Source of the DNA: VAZQ01 sp035693615
GTDB lineage: Bacteria; Pseudomonadota; Alphaproteobacteria; Rhizobiales; Xanthobacteraceae
Assembly: GCA_035693615.1 (NCBI GenBank)
Contig: DASSGH010000026.1
Location: 93,952-157,951, forward strand
Length of the DNA stretch: 64,000 bases
Direction: 5' to 3'
Positions 7,165-16,198 of this stretch are shown here, in pieces. Every line of letters starts with the position of its first letter. The first letter of the stretch is position 1. Position numbers and translations under genes: made by a program. The notes below the pieces were generated by a model, which was not told the origin of the DNA, did not search any database, and worked only from the letters and a program-made list of their open reading frames with translations.

Positions 7165-7782
7165 ATGACCACGACCATCTCGCGCCTGTACAATAATTAC
7201 GGCGATGCGCGCGCCGCTGTCCAGCAGCTGGAAACTGCTGGGGTTGCTCACAATGATATCAGCATCATCGCGAGTAATGCGGACAATTGGTACAACGACG
7301 GCAAGGACACTTTTCCCGATCGCGACCTCGATGGAAAAGATGACCGCGCGGAAGCAGCGGGAAAGGGCGCCTCCATCGGAGCGGCTGCTGGCGGAGCGGC
7401 CGGCCTCCTGACCGGTCTCGGACTGATGGCGATTCCAGGGATCGGACCCGTGGTCGCCGCGGGCTGGCTAGTCACCACGCTGGCAGGCGCCGCGGCTGGC
7501 GGTGCAACCGGTGGCGCGTTGGGCGCATTGACGCAAACCGGAATCAGCAAAGATGAGGCGGATGTCTACGCTGAAGGTCTTCGTCGCGGCGGCGCCGTCG
7601 TAAGCGCCCGTGTTGCGGATAAGGACGCGGCTCGTTTCCAGGGAATGATGGACCGTTCGGCAGTCGGCGTCGCAGAGCGAGCGGCGGCTTATCGCAAGTC
7701 CGGATGGAAAACGTTCGATCCGAAGGCAACGCCCTATAACGCAGACCAAGTCCAGAAAGAGCGTTCCCTTTACATGAAATAA
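7165..7782 (+). CDS. General stress protein (YflT/GSP17M-like N terminus, glycine-zipper membrane segment)
   Basis: A 205-residue protein. The first 35 residues (ISRLYNNYGDARAAVQQLE, then GVAHNDISII) match the YflT-type fold found in general stress proteins. A long Gly/Ala-rich hydrophobic stretch (about 68-130, with AAAGGAAGLLTGLGL and AGAAAGGATGGALGAL) looks like glycine-zipper membrane helices, and a ferredoxin-like repeat (ISKDEADVYAEGLRRGGAVV) follows. The tail is basic and hydrophilic. Second gene of the operon with the PepSY protein and followed by a strong terminator. Function is unknown beyond stress association. Confidence 0.82.
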   Translation: MTTTISRLYNNYGDARAAVQQLETAGVAHNDISIIASNADNWYNDGKDTFPDRDLDGKDDRAEAAGKGASIGAAAGGAAGLLTGLGLMAIPGIGPVVAAGWLVTTLAGAAAGGATGGALGALTQTGISKDEADVYAEGLRRGGAVVSARVADKDAARFQGMMDRSAVGVAERAAAYRKSGWKTFDPKATPYNADQVQKERSLYMK

Positions 7783-7796
7783 CGGTTGCGAAGCGG

Positions 7797-7830
7797 AAAG
7801 GCCGGCGCTCCATGCCGGCCTTTCATTTTC
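7797..7830 (+). terminator. Rho-independent terminator of the stress operon
   Basis: Perfect 10-bp stem AAAGGCCGGC/GCCGGCCTTT (7797-7806 with 7814-7823), 7-base loop, followed by CATTTTC. It lies 15 nt after the stop codon. Confidence 0.8.
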
Positions 7831-7985
7831 CGCCTAGGGCGCTTGGTTCCTGTTAGTCCCCATTTGACTAGGGCGCGTACTCACAAATCCGGTTTGGTAA
7901 GCGCGTCCGCTTCGCTCTGAAAGCGACTGAATTGCTGCGTCGCCGCGAAAAGACGCGAAGTGCCAATATCGGGAAATGACAAAGC

Positions 7986-8963
7986 TTATTCAATCACCTC
8001 GTCGGCGCGGCCAAGCAGCATCGGTGGCACGTCGAGGCCGATCGCCTTCGCCGCCTTGAGATTGATCACCAGCTCGAATTTGGTCGGTTGCTCGACGGCC
8101 AATTCGCCCGGATTGGCGCCTTTGAGGATCTTGTCGACATATATTGCGAGCCGCTCGAATGACGCCGTGAGGTTGGGTCCATAGGTCATGGTGCCGCCCG
8201 ATTTGGCGAATTCGGACCATCCCGAAATACCGGGAATACGCTGCATTGCTGCAAATTCAATGATTTGCTTTCGATGCTGCATGACCAGCCCATCAGGCAG
8301 GACGATGATTGCTTCGGCGCCGGCGACGCGTATGCGCTCCAACGCCGGCTGGATTTCGGCGGCGGACCGCATTTGAGCAAAAGAAAGCCCGATGCCGAGC
8401 CGTTCGGCGCCCTGCTCGGATTCTTTCAGCTCGCGTTGCTCCCCCGGATGCAATGGGTTCGACAATATTGCCACGCGCCTGACGTGCGGAAACGCGTCAC
8501 GCAACAGCTCGACCCGCTTCGCATTCACCTCGTAGGACATGAAAGTTGCGCCGGTGAAATTTCCACCTGGCCGTGCGAAGCTATTCACCAGCCCAGCCTC
8601 CACTGGATCGCCGCTGTAACCGAACACCACGGGAGTCGAGTCGATTGCTCGGCGCAAGACGGGCACGATCGCTCCCTGGGCCACGATAACTGGTACATTG
8701 AGCGCCAGCAGTTCGCGCACGAGTTCCGGTACGCGATCACGGATGTCGGCCGGCCAACGCGGTTCGATGATGATAGATTGCCCCTCGACATAGCCCAACT
8801 GCCGCAGCCCCTGCCGAAAGGCGTCAAAGAACTCCGATCCTTGGGGCGTGCCGATGGCGATCCATCCGATCCGCGGCATCGTTGCGGCCTGCGGCGCGCG
8901 AACGACCAGCGGGCACGCGGCTGCCGCTCCGCCGAGAAGCGTGAGGAGTTCGCGCCGTCTCAT
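7986..8963 (-). CDS. ABC transporter substrate-binding protein (ABC_sub_bind family)
   Basis: About 325 residues. The N terminus MRRRELLTLLGGAAAACPLV has twin arginines and a hydrophobic stretch, a Tat-like export signal. The body follows the TrpX/ABC_sub_bind pattern: RIGWIAIGTPQGSEFFDAFR, GLRQLGYVEGQ, PVVFGYSGDPVEAGLVNSFA, RPGGNFTG, and the C-terminal FELVINLKAAKAIGLDVPP, then LGRADEVIE. The ligand cannot be told from sequence. No permease or ATPase gene is next to it, so it is an orphan. The start was placed at the second Met (8963), which puts the twin-arginine motif at the terminus; 8975 is possible. A paralogue lies at 25312. Confidence 0.88.
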   Translation of the reverse strand: MRRRELLTLLGGAAAACPLVVRAPQAATMPRIGWIAIGTPQGSEFFDAFRQGLRQLGYVEGQSIIIEPRWPADIRDRVPELVRELLALNVPVIVAQGAIVPVLRRAIDSTPVVFGYSGDPVEAGLVNSFARPGGNFTGATFMSYEVNAKRVELLRDAFPHVRRVAILSNPLHPGEQRELKESEQGAERLGIGLSFAQMRSAAEIQPALERIRVAGAEAIIVLPDGLVMQHRKQIIEFAAMQRIPGISGWSEFAKSGGTMTYGPNLTASFERLAIYVDKILKGANPGELAVEQPTKFELVINLKAAKAIGLDVPPMLLGRADEVIE

Positions 8964-9175
8964 GGAGTTTTCCAAGGTGGAGCCGTATCATGAACGCACT
9001 GGCCGCTGCCCATGATGCAGCCGTCACGTCTATTTTGCGCGTCCATCAACACGCCGCTTGCATCGCTCGCAACAGGAGACAGTCCATGAGCCGGCTGTAC
9101 CGAACGCCTTCGGCCGCCAGCTCGACCAAGACGGCCTCCTACACTCCCTGTTCGTATTTTTGTGGTCAAAATTGC

Positions 9176-9853
9176 TCATTCAGGCGTTTTTATTTGCGGC
9201 TTTTCGTGCAGAACAGCATCCAACAATGAGGTGTGCACCTCGAGGCCTCCGTTGTAGTGGATGTACCCCAACTGGCGAAACTTGTTCATAAAGTGGCTCA
9301 CACGGGAGCGCGTCGTGCCGATCATCTCCGCAAGCGTCTCTTGGCTGACTTTGGCGATGACCGTCTCCTGCTTTCCCTCCTTGCCGAAATTCGCCAATAA
9401 GAGCAGAGCTCGCGCCAGCCGCTTCTCGCTGGAATTGAACAGTTGGTCGACCAAGTCCTCCTCGACTCGGATGGTGCGAGTCAAAAGATGCGCCGTGAAC
9501 AGTTCGGAGAAATCCGGTTCGTCGCGGAGCATCCGCACCATGGTGCCCTTGTCCAGCCGGGCGATTACGGAATCTTCCATGGCCCTGGCGGTCGAAACGC
9601 GCCGCGGCCGTCCGGTCAGACAGCCCTCGCCGATAAAATCGCCCGCCTTGAGGAACGCGACGACTGCTTCCTTACCTTGCGCAGACACAACCGCGATTTT
9701 GACCCTGCCTTCGCGAATGTAGAAGACGCAATCCGCGGGGTCGCCCTGGCTGAAGACGACCTGACCCTTGCCGTACTTGGAGATGGTGACTCCGCCATCC
9801 GCCTTGGCGAGAAATGCCTCCGGGTCGAATTTGGATTTCGATGTCTTCGCCAC
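9176..9853 (-). CDS. Crp/Fnr family transcriptional regulator
   Basis: About 225 residues from a GTG start. The N-terminal cyclic-nucleotide-binding-like beta-barrel is seen at about residues 25-120 (GQVVFSQGDPADCVFYIREG, then VAFLKAGDFIGEGCL), the long dimer helix follows, and the C-terminal winged helix carries SQETLAEMIGTTRSRVSHFM, the recognition helix. There is no Fnr-type cysteine cluster at the N terminus, so it is not an iron-sulfur oxygen sensor. The phosphate-binding arginine of cAMP receptors is not clearly present, so the ligand is open. Palindromes of the TGTGA-N6-TCACA type at 30095 and 46942 could be sites for a Crp-like protein. Confidence 0.85.
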   Translation of the reverse strand: MAKTSKSKFDPEAFLAKADGGVTISKYGKGQVVFSQGDPADCVFYIREGRVKIAVVSAQGKEAVVAFLKAGDFIGEGCLTGRPRRVSTARAMEDSVIARLDKGTMVRMLRDEPDFSELFTAHLLTRTIRVEEDLVDQLFNSSEKRLARALLLLANFGKEGKQETVIAKVSQETLAEMIGTTRSRVSHFMNKFRQLGYIHYNGGLEVHTSLLDAVLHEKPQIKTPE

Positions 9854-9874
9854 GGCTAAATCCCGCCCGCGCAA

Positions 9875-10235
9875 GCGATCATGGTTACATTATCGCCGAA
9901 CGGTCGCCACGACGGCAAGGCTATCGATAATGTTCGGTCCCGAACCAAGCAGTTTGGACACGTGCGACAATCATGGCGCCGCAGATAAGTGACTGGCGCG
10001 TGGGGATGGGCGCTCGGCGGCACGCATGATCAGCAGCACCGAGCATGCGACAGTTTCTCCTCTCGTTGCCCTCCCGACGGCCAACGACGCATCGTGGAGA
10101 ATGTTCGGACGGAATCGGCGACACGACGCAGCAAACTCAGGCCGACAAATTTTTATCAACGATCGTTCAGAAAGATTCCACAAAACCTGTCATGAAAGCG
10201 GATGACAGCGGAACGAGCGAGAGATCGATCGCGCG
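9875..10235. other. Intergenic stretch, no gene seen
   Basis: Between the start of the Crp/Fnr gene and the 3' end of the sugar dehydrogenase gene. ORFs here are short, without ribosome sites or family resemblance. No clear terminator hairpin was found for the nucleotide-sugar operon. Confidence 0.45.
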
Positions 10236-11477
10236 TTAGCCGATCACATTCGCCTTGCGCAGATACCCCCATACATCGACGACGGGTTTGCCGGCGAAAT
10301 CGAGATCGCGATAGGCCGAATGCGGCGCGCACAGGATGAAAACGTCGCTGCGCGTTATCACCTCCTCGAGCGGGAGCAAGTCGGGATCGGTAGTCACGAA
10401 TGGATCCGTGGTCAGCACGCTTTGCGCCAGGCCCGCGAGCGCCTTCTTGAATTTGTAGCTCAGCGAGGCGCGCGTGTCGTCGATGTCCGCCTTGAACGCC
10501 ATGCCGAGCAACCCGACCGTGATGCGCGAGAGATCATAGCGCCGGCGCAGATCGTCGCACACGTGCAGCACCAGACCTTCGTTGACCAGCATGGCGGCAT
10601 TGCCGAGGCTGAACTGGTTCTGGGCGAAGGCGGCGAGCTGCATGGTATCCTTCATCAGGCAGGGACCGGCGGCGAAGCCGGGAGTCGGAATGCCGCGGGC
10701 GCGCGGGTAGTTGCGCTTCATCGCGTCGTAAATGTTACGGAAATCCAGCCCCGCCGACTTCGCAATCAAATAGAACTGGTTCGCCGTCGCGAACTCGATG
10801 TAGCGGTAGGCGTTGCTGAAGAGCTTGGCGAATTCCGCCTCACGCGGCTGCACTGTGATCAACTCGGGGGCGATGGCGGAAAACAGCTTCGCGGCCTCTT
10901 CCGCCGCCGCGGGCGTCGTGCCGCTGATGATTTGCGGCGTCTCCTTGAGTTCCTTGATGCCGTGTCCTTGCACCATCCGCTCCGGACAAAACGCGAGCTT
11001 GAGATTGCGGTTCTTTCGCCGCAGATAGCCGTCGAGCCAATCGGTCGTGCCGGGGAACACGGTCGAGCGCAGCACCAGCAGCCTGCCGTCGGCGAGATGC
11101 GGCAGCAGCGCGTCGATGCAGTCTTGCACCACTTGGCGGACTGGGTTGAGGAACTCGTCGATCGGCGTGCCGACGGCGATGATGAGCGGACCCGTTGCAG
11201 AAATCTCCGCGGGAGAGGACGTAAAAACGAGCCGATCGCGTTTGAGGGCGCGCAGCAGCAGCTCTTCCCCGCCGTGCTCGATGAACGGCAGACGGCCCGA
11301 TCGCAAGATGGCGAGGGCATCGCGATTAAGGTCGTGCACGTTGACGCGATAGCCGGCCTCGGCGAAGGCCAGCACGAGCGGCACGCCGACGTGACCGGCC
11401 CCGCCGATAACCGTCAGATCGGCACCCTCCACACGCGCGGGCGTCGCTGCAGTCGGCTTGCTACCGGCGATATTCAC
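10236..11477 (-). CDS. Nucleotide-sugar dehydrogenase (UDP-glucose/UDP-ManNAc dehydrogenase family)
   Basis: A 413-residue enzyme that would oxidise the C6 hydroxyl of a nucleotide sugar to a carboxylate with two NAD. The Rossmann motif GGAGHVG is at residues 25-31; the central dimer helix (REAEFAKLFSNAYRYIEFA) and the catalytic C273 in GPCLMKDT are present; the C-terminal domain (GLLGMAFKADIDDTRAS) completes the three-domain architecture. WecC-type (UDP-ManNAc) fits better than Ugd by eye, but the substrate is not settled. It is the last gene of the operon with the epimerase and methyltransferase, 104 bp after the latter. The start codon is GTG. Confidence 0.88.
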   Translation of the reverse strand: MNIAGSKPTAATPARVEGADLTVIGGAGHVGVPLVLAFAEAGYRVNVHDLNRDALAILRSGRLPFIEHGGEELLLRALKRDRLVFTSSPAEISATGPLIIAVGTPIDEFLNPVRQVVQDCIDALLPHLADGRLLVLRSTVFPGTTDWLDGYLRRKNRNLKLAFCPERMVQGHGIKELKETPQIISGTTPAAAEEAAKLFSAIAPELITVQPREAEFAKLFSNAYRYIEFATANQFYLIAKSAGLDFRNIYDAMKRNYPRARGIPTPGFAAGPCLMKDTMQLAAFAQNQFSLGNAAMLVNEGLVLHVCDDLRRRYDLSRITVGLLGMAFKADIDDTRASLSYKFKKALAGLAQSVLTTDPFVTTDPDLLPLEEVITRSDVFILCAPHSAYRDLDFAGKPVVDVWGYLRKANVIG

Positions 11478-11581
11478 GCAAATGCTCCAAGATCGGCGCC
11501 GAGAAACGCTCGCGGCGGCCCGGCCGAGTGATAGCCCAGCCGCCGGCGCAGCACAAAGGCCAAACCCTCATCGCTTCGGCG

Positions 11582-12871
11582 TCAAAGCTCGCGTGGAACC
11601 GGCAACGGCGTCACCAGCTTGCCGCGATAGCCTTTCGCCCGCAGCTTGGGCGCAAGCTCGTCGGCAATGTGCCAGGAAAAAATGACCGCGCAGTCGGGCT
11701 GGTCGGAAAACAGCCGACTCTCCTCGACCACCGGGATCGAGGTCCCGGGCATGCATTTGCCAATCTTGAGCGACCCCGCGATCTCGCAAACGTAATCGAT
11801 GATCGCCTCATCGAGCCCGAGATAGTTCACCAACGTCGATGCGCGCGAGGGTGCGCTGATCCCGCAGATGCGCGCGCCTCGCTCCTTGAGCTCGCGGATC
11901 ATGGCAAGGAGCCTGAGTTTCGACAGCATCACGTCGTCACGGAAGCGCTTCAGCCGCGCGAGCATCGCCTCGCCGCGCGGCTCGGCGGCCAGCACCTTCG
12001 CGACGCTGTCGTGGATCGTCCGCGCGCCCTGGCGTGCGGCATAGACGCGGATCGATCCGCCATGGGTCGGAATGGCACGCGCGTGAAAAACCTCGAGCCC
12101 GTGCATCGACAACAGGTTGGCAAGGCTGGTGAGCGAGTAGTAGCGCAGGTGCTCGTGATAGATCGTGTCGTATTGCAGCCGGTCCAGCAAGCCGATGAGG
12201 TAGTGCGACTCGGATATGAATACGCCGTCGGGCCCGAGCAGATCGAGAATTCCCTGCACGATCGAATGCACGTCTTCGATATGCGCGAAGCAATTCGCCG
12301 CCGTCACCACGCGCGCAGGACCATGCTCGCGCTTGACCTCGGCCGCCACCGCCGGCGTGAAATAGCGCATGAGCGTCGGAATGCCGCGGCCGTCGGCGAT
12401 TTTGCCGACCTCGGTCGGCTCGATGCCGAGGATACGATGGCTCTTGAAGTTCGAGAGCAGCGTGCCGTCGTTCGAGCCGATGTCGATGACGAGGTCCTGC
12501 GGAACAAGCTTGAGCATGCCCGAGGCTTCGCCATAGAGCTCGGCAAAGTTGTCGCGCAACAGCTTGGTGGTGCCGCTGGTGTAAGGATATTCCGGCGGAA
12601 AGATGATGACGGGGTCAACTGCCAAGCCGAGCTGCACCAGCTCGCACGCGCCGCAGTACAAAAGTTCGGTCGGGAACCACGGCTGCTGCCGCGGCACTTC
12701 GCCGACCGCGACCATCTGGTTCACCGGCGGCATGTAGCCGAGCGAGAGCACCTGCGAGAGCGGCGCATGGCCGCAGACCTGACAGCATTCCACCGGAACG
12801 CTGGCGCCGCTGCCGGCGGCGCGGGCGACTTTCCCAGGACGCAATGCGATCTCCTTGCGCGAGCGGCTCAT
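11582..12871 (-). CDS. SAM-dependent sugar C-methyltransferase-like protein
   Basis: About 429 residues in three parts: an N-terminal zinc-binding motif (CCQVCG near residue 30, CGAC near 72), a Rossmann methyltransferase core (LVIDIGSNDGTLLSNF with the SAM motif, then NCFAHIEDVHSIVQGI and YDTIYHEHLRYYSLTSL), and a C-terminal domain with GISAPSRASTLVNYLGL. This is the layout of TDP-sugar C-methyltransferases (TylC3/NovU type) acting on a 4-keto nucleotide sugar. The start at 12871 overlaps the stop of the epimerase gene (ATGA), showing tight translational coupling. A longer ORF to 12907 is less likely. Confidence 0.85.
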   Translation of the reverse strand: MSRSRKEIALRPGKVARAAGSGASVPVECCQVCGHAPLSQVLSLGYMPPVNQMVAVGEVPRQQPWFPTELLYCGACELVQLGLAVDPVIIFPPEYPYTSGTTKLLRDNFAELYGEASGMLKLVPQDLVIDIGSNDGTLLSNFKSHRILGIEPTEVGKIADGRGIPTLMRYFTPAVAAEVKREHGPARVVTAANCFAHIEDVHSIVQGILDLLGPDGVFISESHYLIGLLDRLQYDTIYHEHLRYYSLTSLANLLSMHGLEVFHARAIPTHGGSIRVYAARQGARTIHDSVAKVLAAEPRGEAMLARLKRFRDDVMLSKLRLLAMIRELKERGARICGISAPSRASTLVNYLGLDEAIIDYVCEIAGSLKIGKCMPGTSIPVVEESRLFSDQPDCAVIFSWHIADELAPKLRAKGYRGKLVTPLPVPREL

Positions 12872-13851
12872 GCCGCCGGCGCCACGCTCTCGTGATCCCA
12901 GTACCATTTGAGCGTGGCCGGCAAGCCTTGGTCGAGCGAGATGCTGGGTCTATAGCCCAGGGCCGCGAGTTTCGAAATATCAGGGCAGCGGCGCGGTGTG
13001 CTGCCCTCGCGCAGGTCGGAGGGGGCGAGCACGATCTCGCGGCCGGCAATGGCGGCCATGCGGCGGGCGAGATCGGCGATGCTGACCTCCTCGGTCGTGC
13101 CGACGTGGTAGATGCCGAGATGCTCGCCCTTGGCGCGCATGACCATCACGCCTTGCACCAGATCGTCGACGTGGCAGAAGCTGCGCGTTTCCGCGCCGCT
13201 GCCTTGGATCGGAAACGCCACCGCGCCGCCCGCATCTTTGTCCAGCGCCCGTTTCAGCCGGACGGCGAATTGCGGGATCACGTGATCGAATCCCATGTCG
13301 GGCCCGTAGACGTTGTGCGGGCGGAAGATCAACACCCGTTCGAAATGCCTGCGGCCATGGTTGATGGCCATCATCTCGCTGATGATCTTGCCGGCGCCAT
13401 AGGAGAGGCGCGGGTTGAGCGGATCGGGAACGACGAGCGGCGCGCGCTCGTCGGTCGGCACGCGCGGGGGCGACTGGTAGACCTCCGAGCTCGAGGCGAG
13501 GATGAACCGCCCTACCCCGCGCTGCCGGCAGGCGTCGATGACATTAACGATGCCCTTGACGCCGACGTCGAGCACGAGGTCGGGGGCGCTGTAGAAGGTC
13601 GCGGTGCCGTTGACGAAAGCGAGATGGTGCACCTCCTCGATGCCGCGCATGGCGCCATCGACGGCAACCGCATCGCGGATGTCGCCGTTGACGAACTCGA
13701 TGTCGCGCTCGACCTCGTGCAGCCGGCGCAAGGCCCCGCGGGAATTATCGTCGAAGACGCGCACCGCTTCGCCCTGACGCACGAGGGCCTTGACCAGGGC
13801 CGAGCCGAGAAAGCCGCTGCCGCCGGTAATCAGAATGCGCCGTGCGCTCAT
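12868..13851 (-). CDS. NAD-dependent nucleotide-sugar epimerase/dehydratase (extended SDR)
   Basis: A 327-residue extended short-chain dehydrogenase. The NAD motif GGSGFLG is at residues 9-15, the active-site region is ASSSEVYQS followed by Y-G-A-G-K (LSYGAGKIISEMMAI), and FRPHNVYGPDMGFDHVIPQF is the substrate-binding stretch of GalE/RmlB-like enzymes. Start 13851 places the NAD motif correctly; the longer frame upstream has no family resemblance. First gene of the three-gene operon, coupled to the methyltransferase by a 4-base overlap. Together they would make an unusual methylated or acidic sugar, probably for surface polysaccharide. Confidence 0.87.
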   Translation of the reverse strand: MSARRILITGGSGFLGSALVKALVRQGEAVRVFDDNSRGALRRLHEVERDIEFVNGDIRDAVAVDGAMRGIEEVHHLAFVNGTATFYSAPDLVLDVGVKGIVNVIDACRQRGVGRFILASSSEVYQSPPRVPTDERAPLVVPDPLNPRLSYGAGKIISEMMAINHGRRHFERVLIFRPHNVYGPDMGFDHVIPQFAVRLKRALDKDAGGAVAFPIQGSGAETRSFCHVDDLVQGVMVMRAKGEHLGIYHVGTTEEVSIADLARRMAAIAGREIVLAPSDLREGSTPRRCPDISKLAALGYRPSISLDQGLPATLKWYWDHESVAPAA

Positions 13852-14069
13852 CGCTTGACGTTCCCGCCTTTGCCGCCGCCCGCATACCATATCGGGCGCG
13901 CGCTGGCGAAACCCGCGCCGGCGGCCTGCGTCTACCGACGCGCAGCAGATGCCGCGACCGCGCATGACCGGGCGGAATTGAAGCCGCACAAGCCGTATGA
14001 AATGGGATAGGCTTCCTCCGCGGACCGCCAATAGCGGCTTCGCGCAACTCTCAAGGGGAGGATTTCAGC

Positions 14070-14561
14070 ATGTCTGTGGTGTCGTATCGCTGCGCCGCGA
14101 TCGGAGTGGGTTGTCTGCTGGTCACGCCCGCGATTGGGCAGGTGCTCACGCACAAGGATCTTTCCGCCGCCATCGCGGTCAACATCGCGCAAACCGCCAT
14201 GGCCACCTGCACCGCGAACGGCTACCGCGTGTCGGCGACCGTTGTCGGACGCAACGGCGAGGTGCTGGTGCAGATCCGCGGTGACGGCACCGGGCCGCAC
14301 ACCATGGAGAACAGCTTCAAGAAAGCCTTTACCGCGCGCACCTTCCGCATTGCCTCGGGCGAGATGGAAGAGCGGCTGAAGAAGAATCCGCAAATGGGCG
14401 CGCAGTATCTCACCGGCTTCACCACCGCGCGCGGCGCGCTGCCGATCACGATCGGCGAGGAGGTGGTCGGCGCGGCCGGCGTCTCCGGCGCTCCCGGCGG
14501 CGAGAAGGATGAAGCCTGCGTGAAGGCCGCCCTCGACAAGGTCGCCGATCAGCTCAAATGA
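14070..14561 (+). CDS. Secreted GlcG/HbpS-like heme-binding-family protein
   Basis: 163 residues with a signal peptide (cleavage near residue 24, TPAIGQ) and a GlcG/HbpS (DUF336) fold: LSAAIAVNIAQTAMATCTAN, GYRVSATVVGRNGEVLVQIR, then KAFTARTFRIASGEM and LPITIGEEVVGAAGVSGAPG, ending in CVKAALDKV. Members bind heme or small molecules; no pathway gene is adjacent. GGGGAGG lies just upstream of the ATG. A hairpin at 14583 follows the gene. Confidence 0.8.
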   Translation: MSVVSYRCAAIGVGCLLVTPAIGQVLTHKDLSAAIAVNIAQTAMATCTANGYRVSATVVGRNGEVLVQIRGDGTGPHTMENSFKKAFTARTFRIASGEMEERLKKNPQMGAQYLTGFTTARGALPITIGEEVVGAAGVSGAPGGEKDEACVKAALDKVADQLK

Positions 14562-14582
14562 ACGCGGCGGAAATTCGGTCTC

Positions 14583-14618
14583 GCACCCTTTGCCCGCAAT
14601 GTTGCGGGGAGAGGGTGC
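14583..14618. terminator. Intergenic hairpin between convergent genes
   Basis: Imperfect inverted repeat: GCACCCTTT and GCCCGCAA pair with TTGCGGGG and AGAGGGTGC around a 2-base loop. It separates the GlcG-like gene from the convergent MFS gene and could end transcription from both sides, although no T-run follows. It resembles the short GC palindromes scattered through Rhizobiales intergenic DNA. Confidence 0.5.
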
Positions 14619-14639
14619 TAGCCGGCTGACTGCGTCAGC

Positions 14640-15890
14640 TCACAATTGAACGTGCTTCAAGCGCGCCTCGCCCATGCGCGGGCCGCCCGCCGTGCGCATA
14701 AGCAGCCACAGCGCGATCGAGACGTTCAGCAGATTCCAAATGAGGCCGTTGACGAAGGCCGCGCGGTAGGAGCCGGTGAGATCGAAGAGCGCCCCGGACA
14801 TCCAACCGCCGAGCGCCATCCCGAGCAAGGTTGCCAGTAGCACGAGGCCCACCCGGGTGGCCGCCTCACGCGGCGAGAAGTACTGACGCACGATGATGGC
14901 GTACATCGGCACGATGCCGCCCTGGAACAGCCCGAACAGCGCCGAGATCACGTACAGCGAGTCGAGGCCGTCGAACAGAAGGTAGAGGAACAGCGCCACG
15001 CCCTGCAGGACGGAGCCCAGAAGCAGCGTCGCCACGCCGCCGATGCGGTCGGCGATGAAGCCGGAGCCGACGCGGCTGAAGATGCCGAATCCGAGCATCA
15101 CCGAGAGCATCTCCGCGCCGCGCGCCACGCCATAGCCGAGATCGCCGCAATAGGCGACGATGTGAACCTGCGGCATCGCCATCGCCACGCAACAGGCCAC
15201 GCCGGCGACGCACAACATCGCTTGCAGCACGTTGGGCGAAAGGCCCGCCGCGGTTTGCGCCGTCACGTGCAAGGCGTCCGTCGCCGCGCCGCCCACTCTC
15301 GGGGCGCGCCGCCGCAACATCGGCACGAACGGCAGCATGCCAAGCACGCAGACGACGCCGACGACGATATGCGTCATCCGCCAGCCCTCGGCGCTTACCA
15401 AATGCTGCAGGAGCGGCGGCCAGATCACGCCGCCGATATAATTGCCGCTGGAGACGATGGCGACGGCAATCCCGCGGCGGCGGGTGAACCATTGCGAGGT
15501 ATCCGCCATCAGTGGCCCGAAGGTGGCGGAGGTGCCGAGCCCAATGAGCATGTGCACGAGCGCAAACACCACGAGATTGGGAGCGAAACCGGCGGCGATG
15601 TAGCCGGTGCTGAGCGAGCTCACGCCGCACAGCACCGGCGCGAGCATGCCGAAGCGGTCGGTGAGCCGCCCCATCACCACGCCGCCTACGCCAAAGCCGA
15701 TCATGGCGAGCGTGAACGGCAGCGACGCATCGCCGCGCGCGACGCCGAAGGCCGATTGCACCGCCGGCAGCACCACCGGCACGGACCACGTGCCGACGCT
15801 GCCGATGGTGGCGAGCACCACGGCGGCGCCGAGCCGCCGCCAGGCAAAGGGAGAATCGATCCCGGCGTCAACGGTCGCAAATGTCAGCAT
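14640..15890 (-). CDS. Major facilitator superfamily transporter
   Basis: About 416 residues with twelve membrane spans by eye. The loop 2-3 motif GRLTDRFGML is the classic MFS signature, and the second half repeats it (IADRIGG). Span 1 region LATIGSVGTWSVPVVLPAVQ and the signature GLGTSATFGPLMADTSQWFT resemble the OFA/monocarboxylate-transporter branch, which suggests an organic-acid substrate. Start 15890 was chosen because the upstream 29 residues of the longer ORF are hydrophilic and arginine-rich. Divergent from the RidA gene. Confidence 0.85.
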   Translation of the reverse strand: MLTFATVDAGIDSPFAWRRLGAAVVLATIGSVGTWSVPVVLPAVQSAFGVARGDASLPFTLAMIGFGVGGVVMGRLTDRFGMLAPVLCGVSSLSTGYIAAGFAPNLVVFALVHMLIGLGTSATFGPLMADTSQWFTRRRGIAVAIVSSGNYIGGVIWPPLLQHLVSAEGWRMTHIVVGVVCVLGMLPFVPMLRRRAPRVGGAATDALHVTAQTAAGLSPNVLQAMLCVAGVACCVAMAMPQVHIVAYCGDLGYGVARGAEMLSVMLGFGIFSRVGSGFIADRIGGVATLLLGSVLQGVALFLYLLFDGLDSLYVISALFGLFQGGIVPMYAIIVRQYFSPREAATRVGLVLLATLLGMALGGWMSGALFDLTGSYRAAFVNGLIWNLLNVSIALWLLMRTAGGPRMGEARLKHVQL

Positions 15891-16198
15891 GATCTCGGCG
15901 CTTCCCGGCGCTTCTCTGTCGATGTCTCGCGTTTCCTTGCCAAGCCGCCGCGGCTCGGGCAACCCCCGATCGGACATGCAATCCGGCCGACCTCTGCATG
16001 GCTGGCGGGCGCCGCCGCCATAAGCGCAAGTCTTGCGATTGCGTCTTGTGGGAATGGCGCCAAGGCTCGAAGATCAGCGCGTATCGGACCGCATCACGAG
16101 GAGAAACGAGGGCCGCCTTCGATCTCGCGGTGTCCGGGAGGCGCGCCCGGTCACTGCCGAGCCGCGGATGCGGGCCGCAACGCCGCAAGGAGCCCATC

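Noticed and set aside
7960..8184. Short plus-strand ORF reading AYSITSSARPSSIGGTSRPI
   Set aside because: It is antisense to the conserved 3' end of the ABC_sub_bind gene; this sense/antisense pair often yields mis-annotated hypothetical proteins in Bradyrhizobium relatives (from memory).
10212..10237. GGAAC followed by CGTT near the end of the sugar dehydrogenase gene
   Set aside because: The spacer is 19 bases before CGTT, outside the 16-17 range, and no plus-strand gene follows.
10320..14010. Long plus-strand ORFs (10320-11531, 11528-12895, 12844-14010) opposite the nucleotide-sugar operon
   Set aside because: They are antisense to three genes with clear catalytic motifs; their translations are Arg/His/Asp-rich with no family pattern, as expected of shadows in high-GC DNA.
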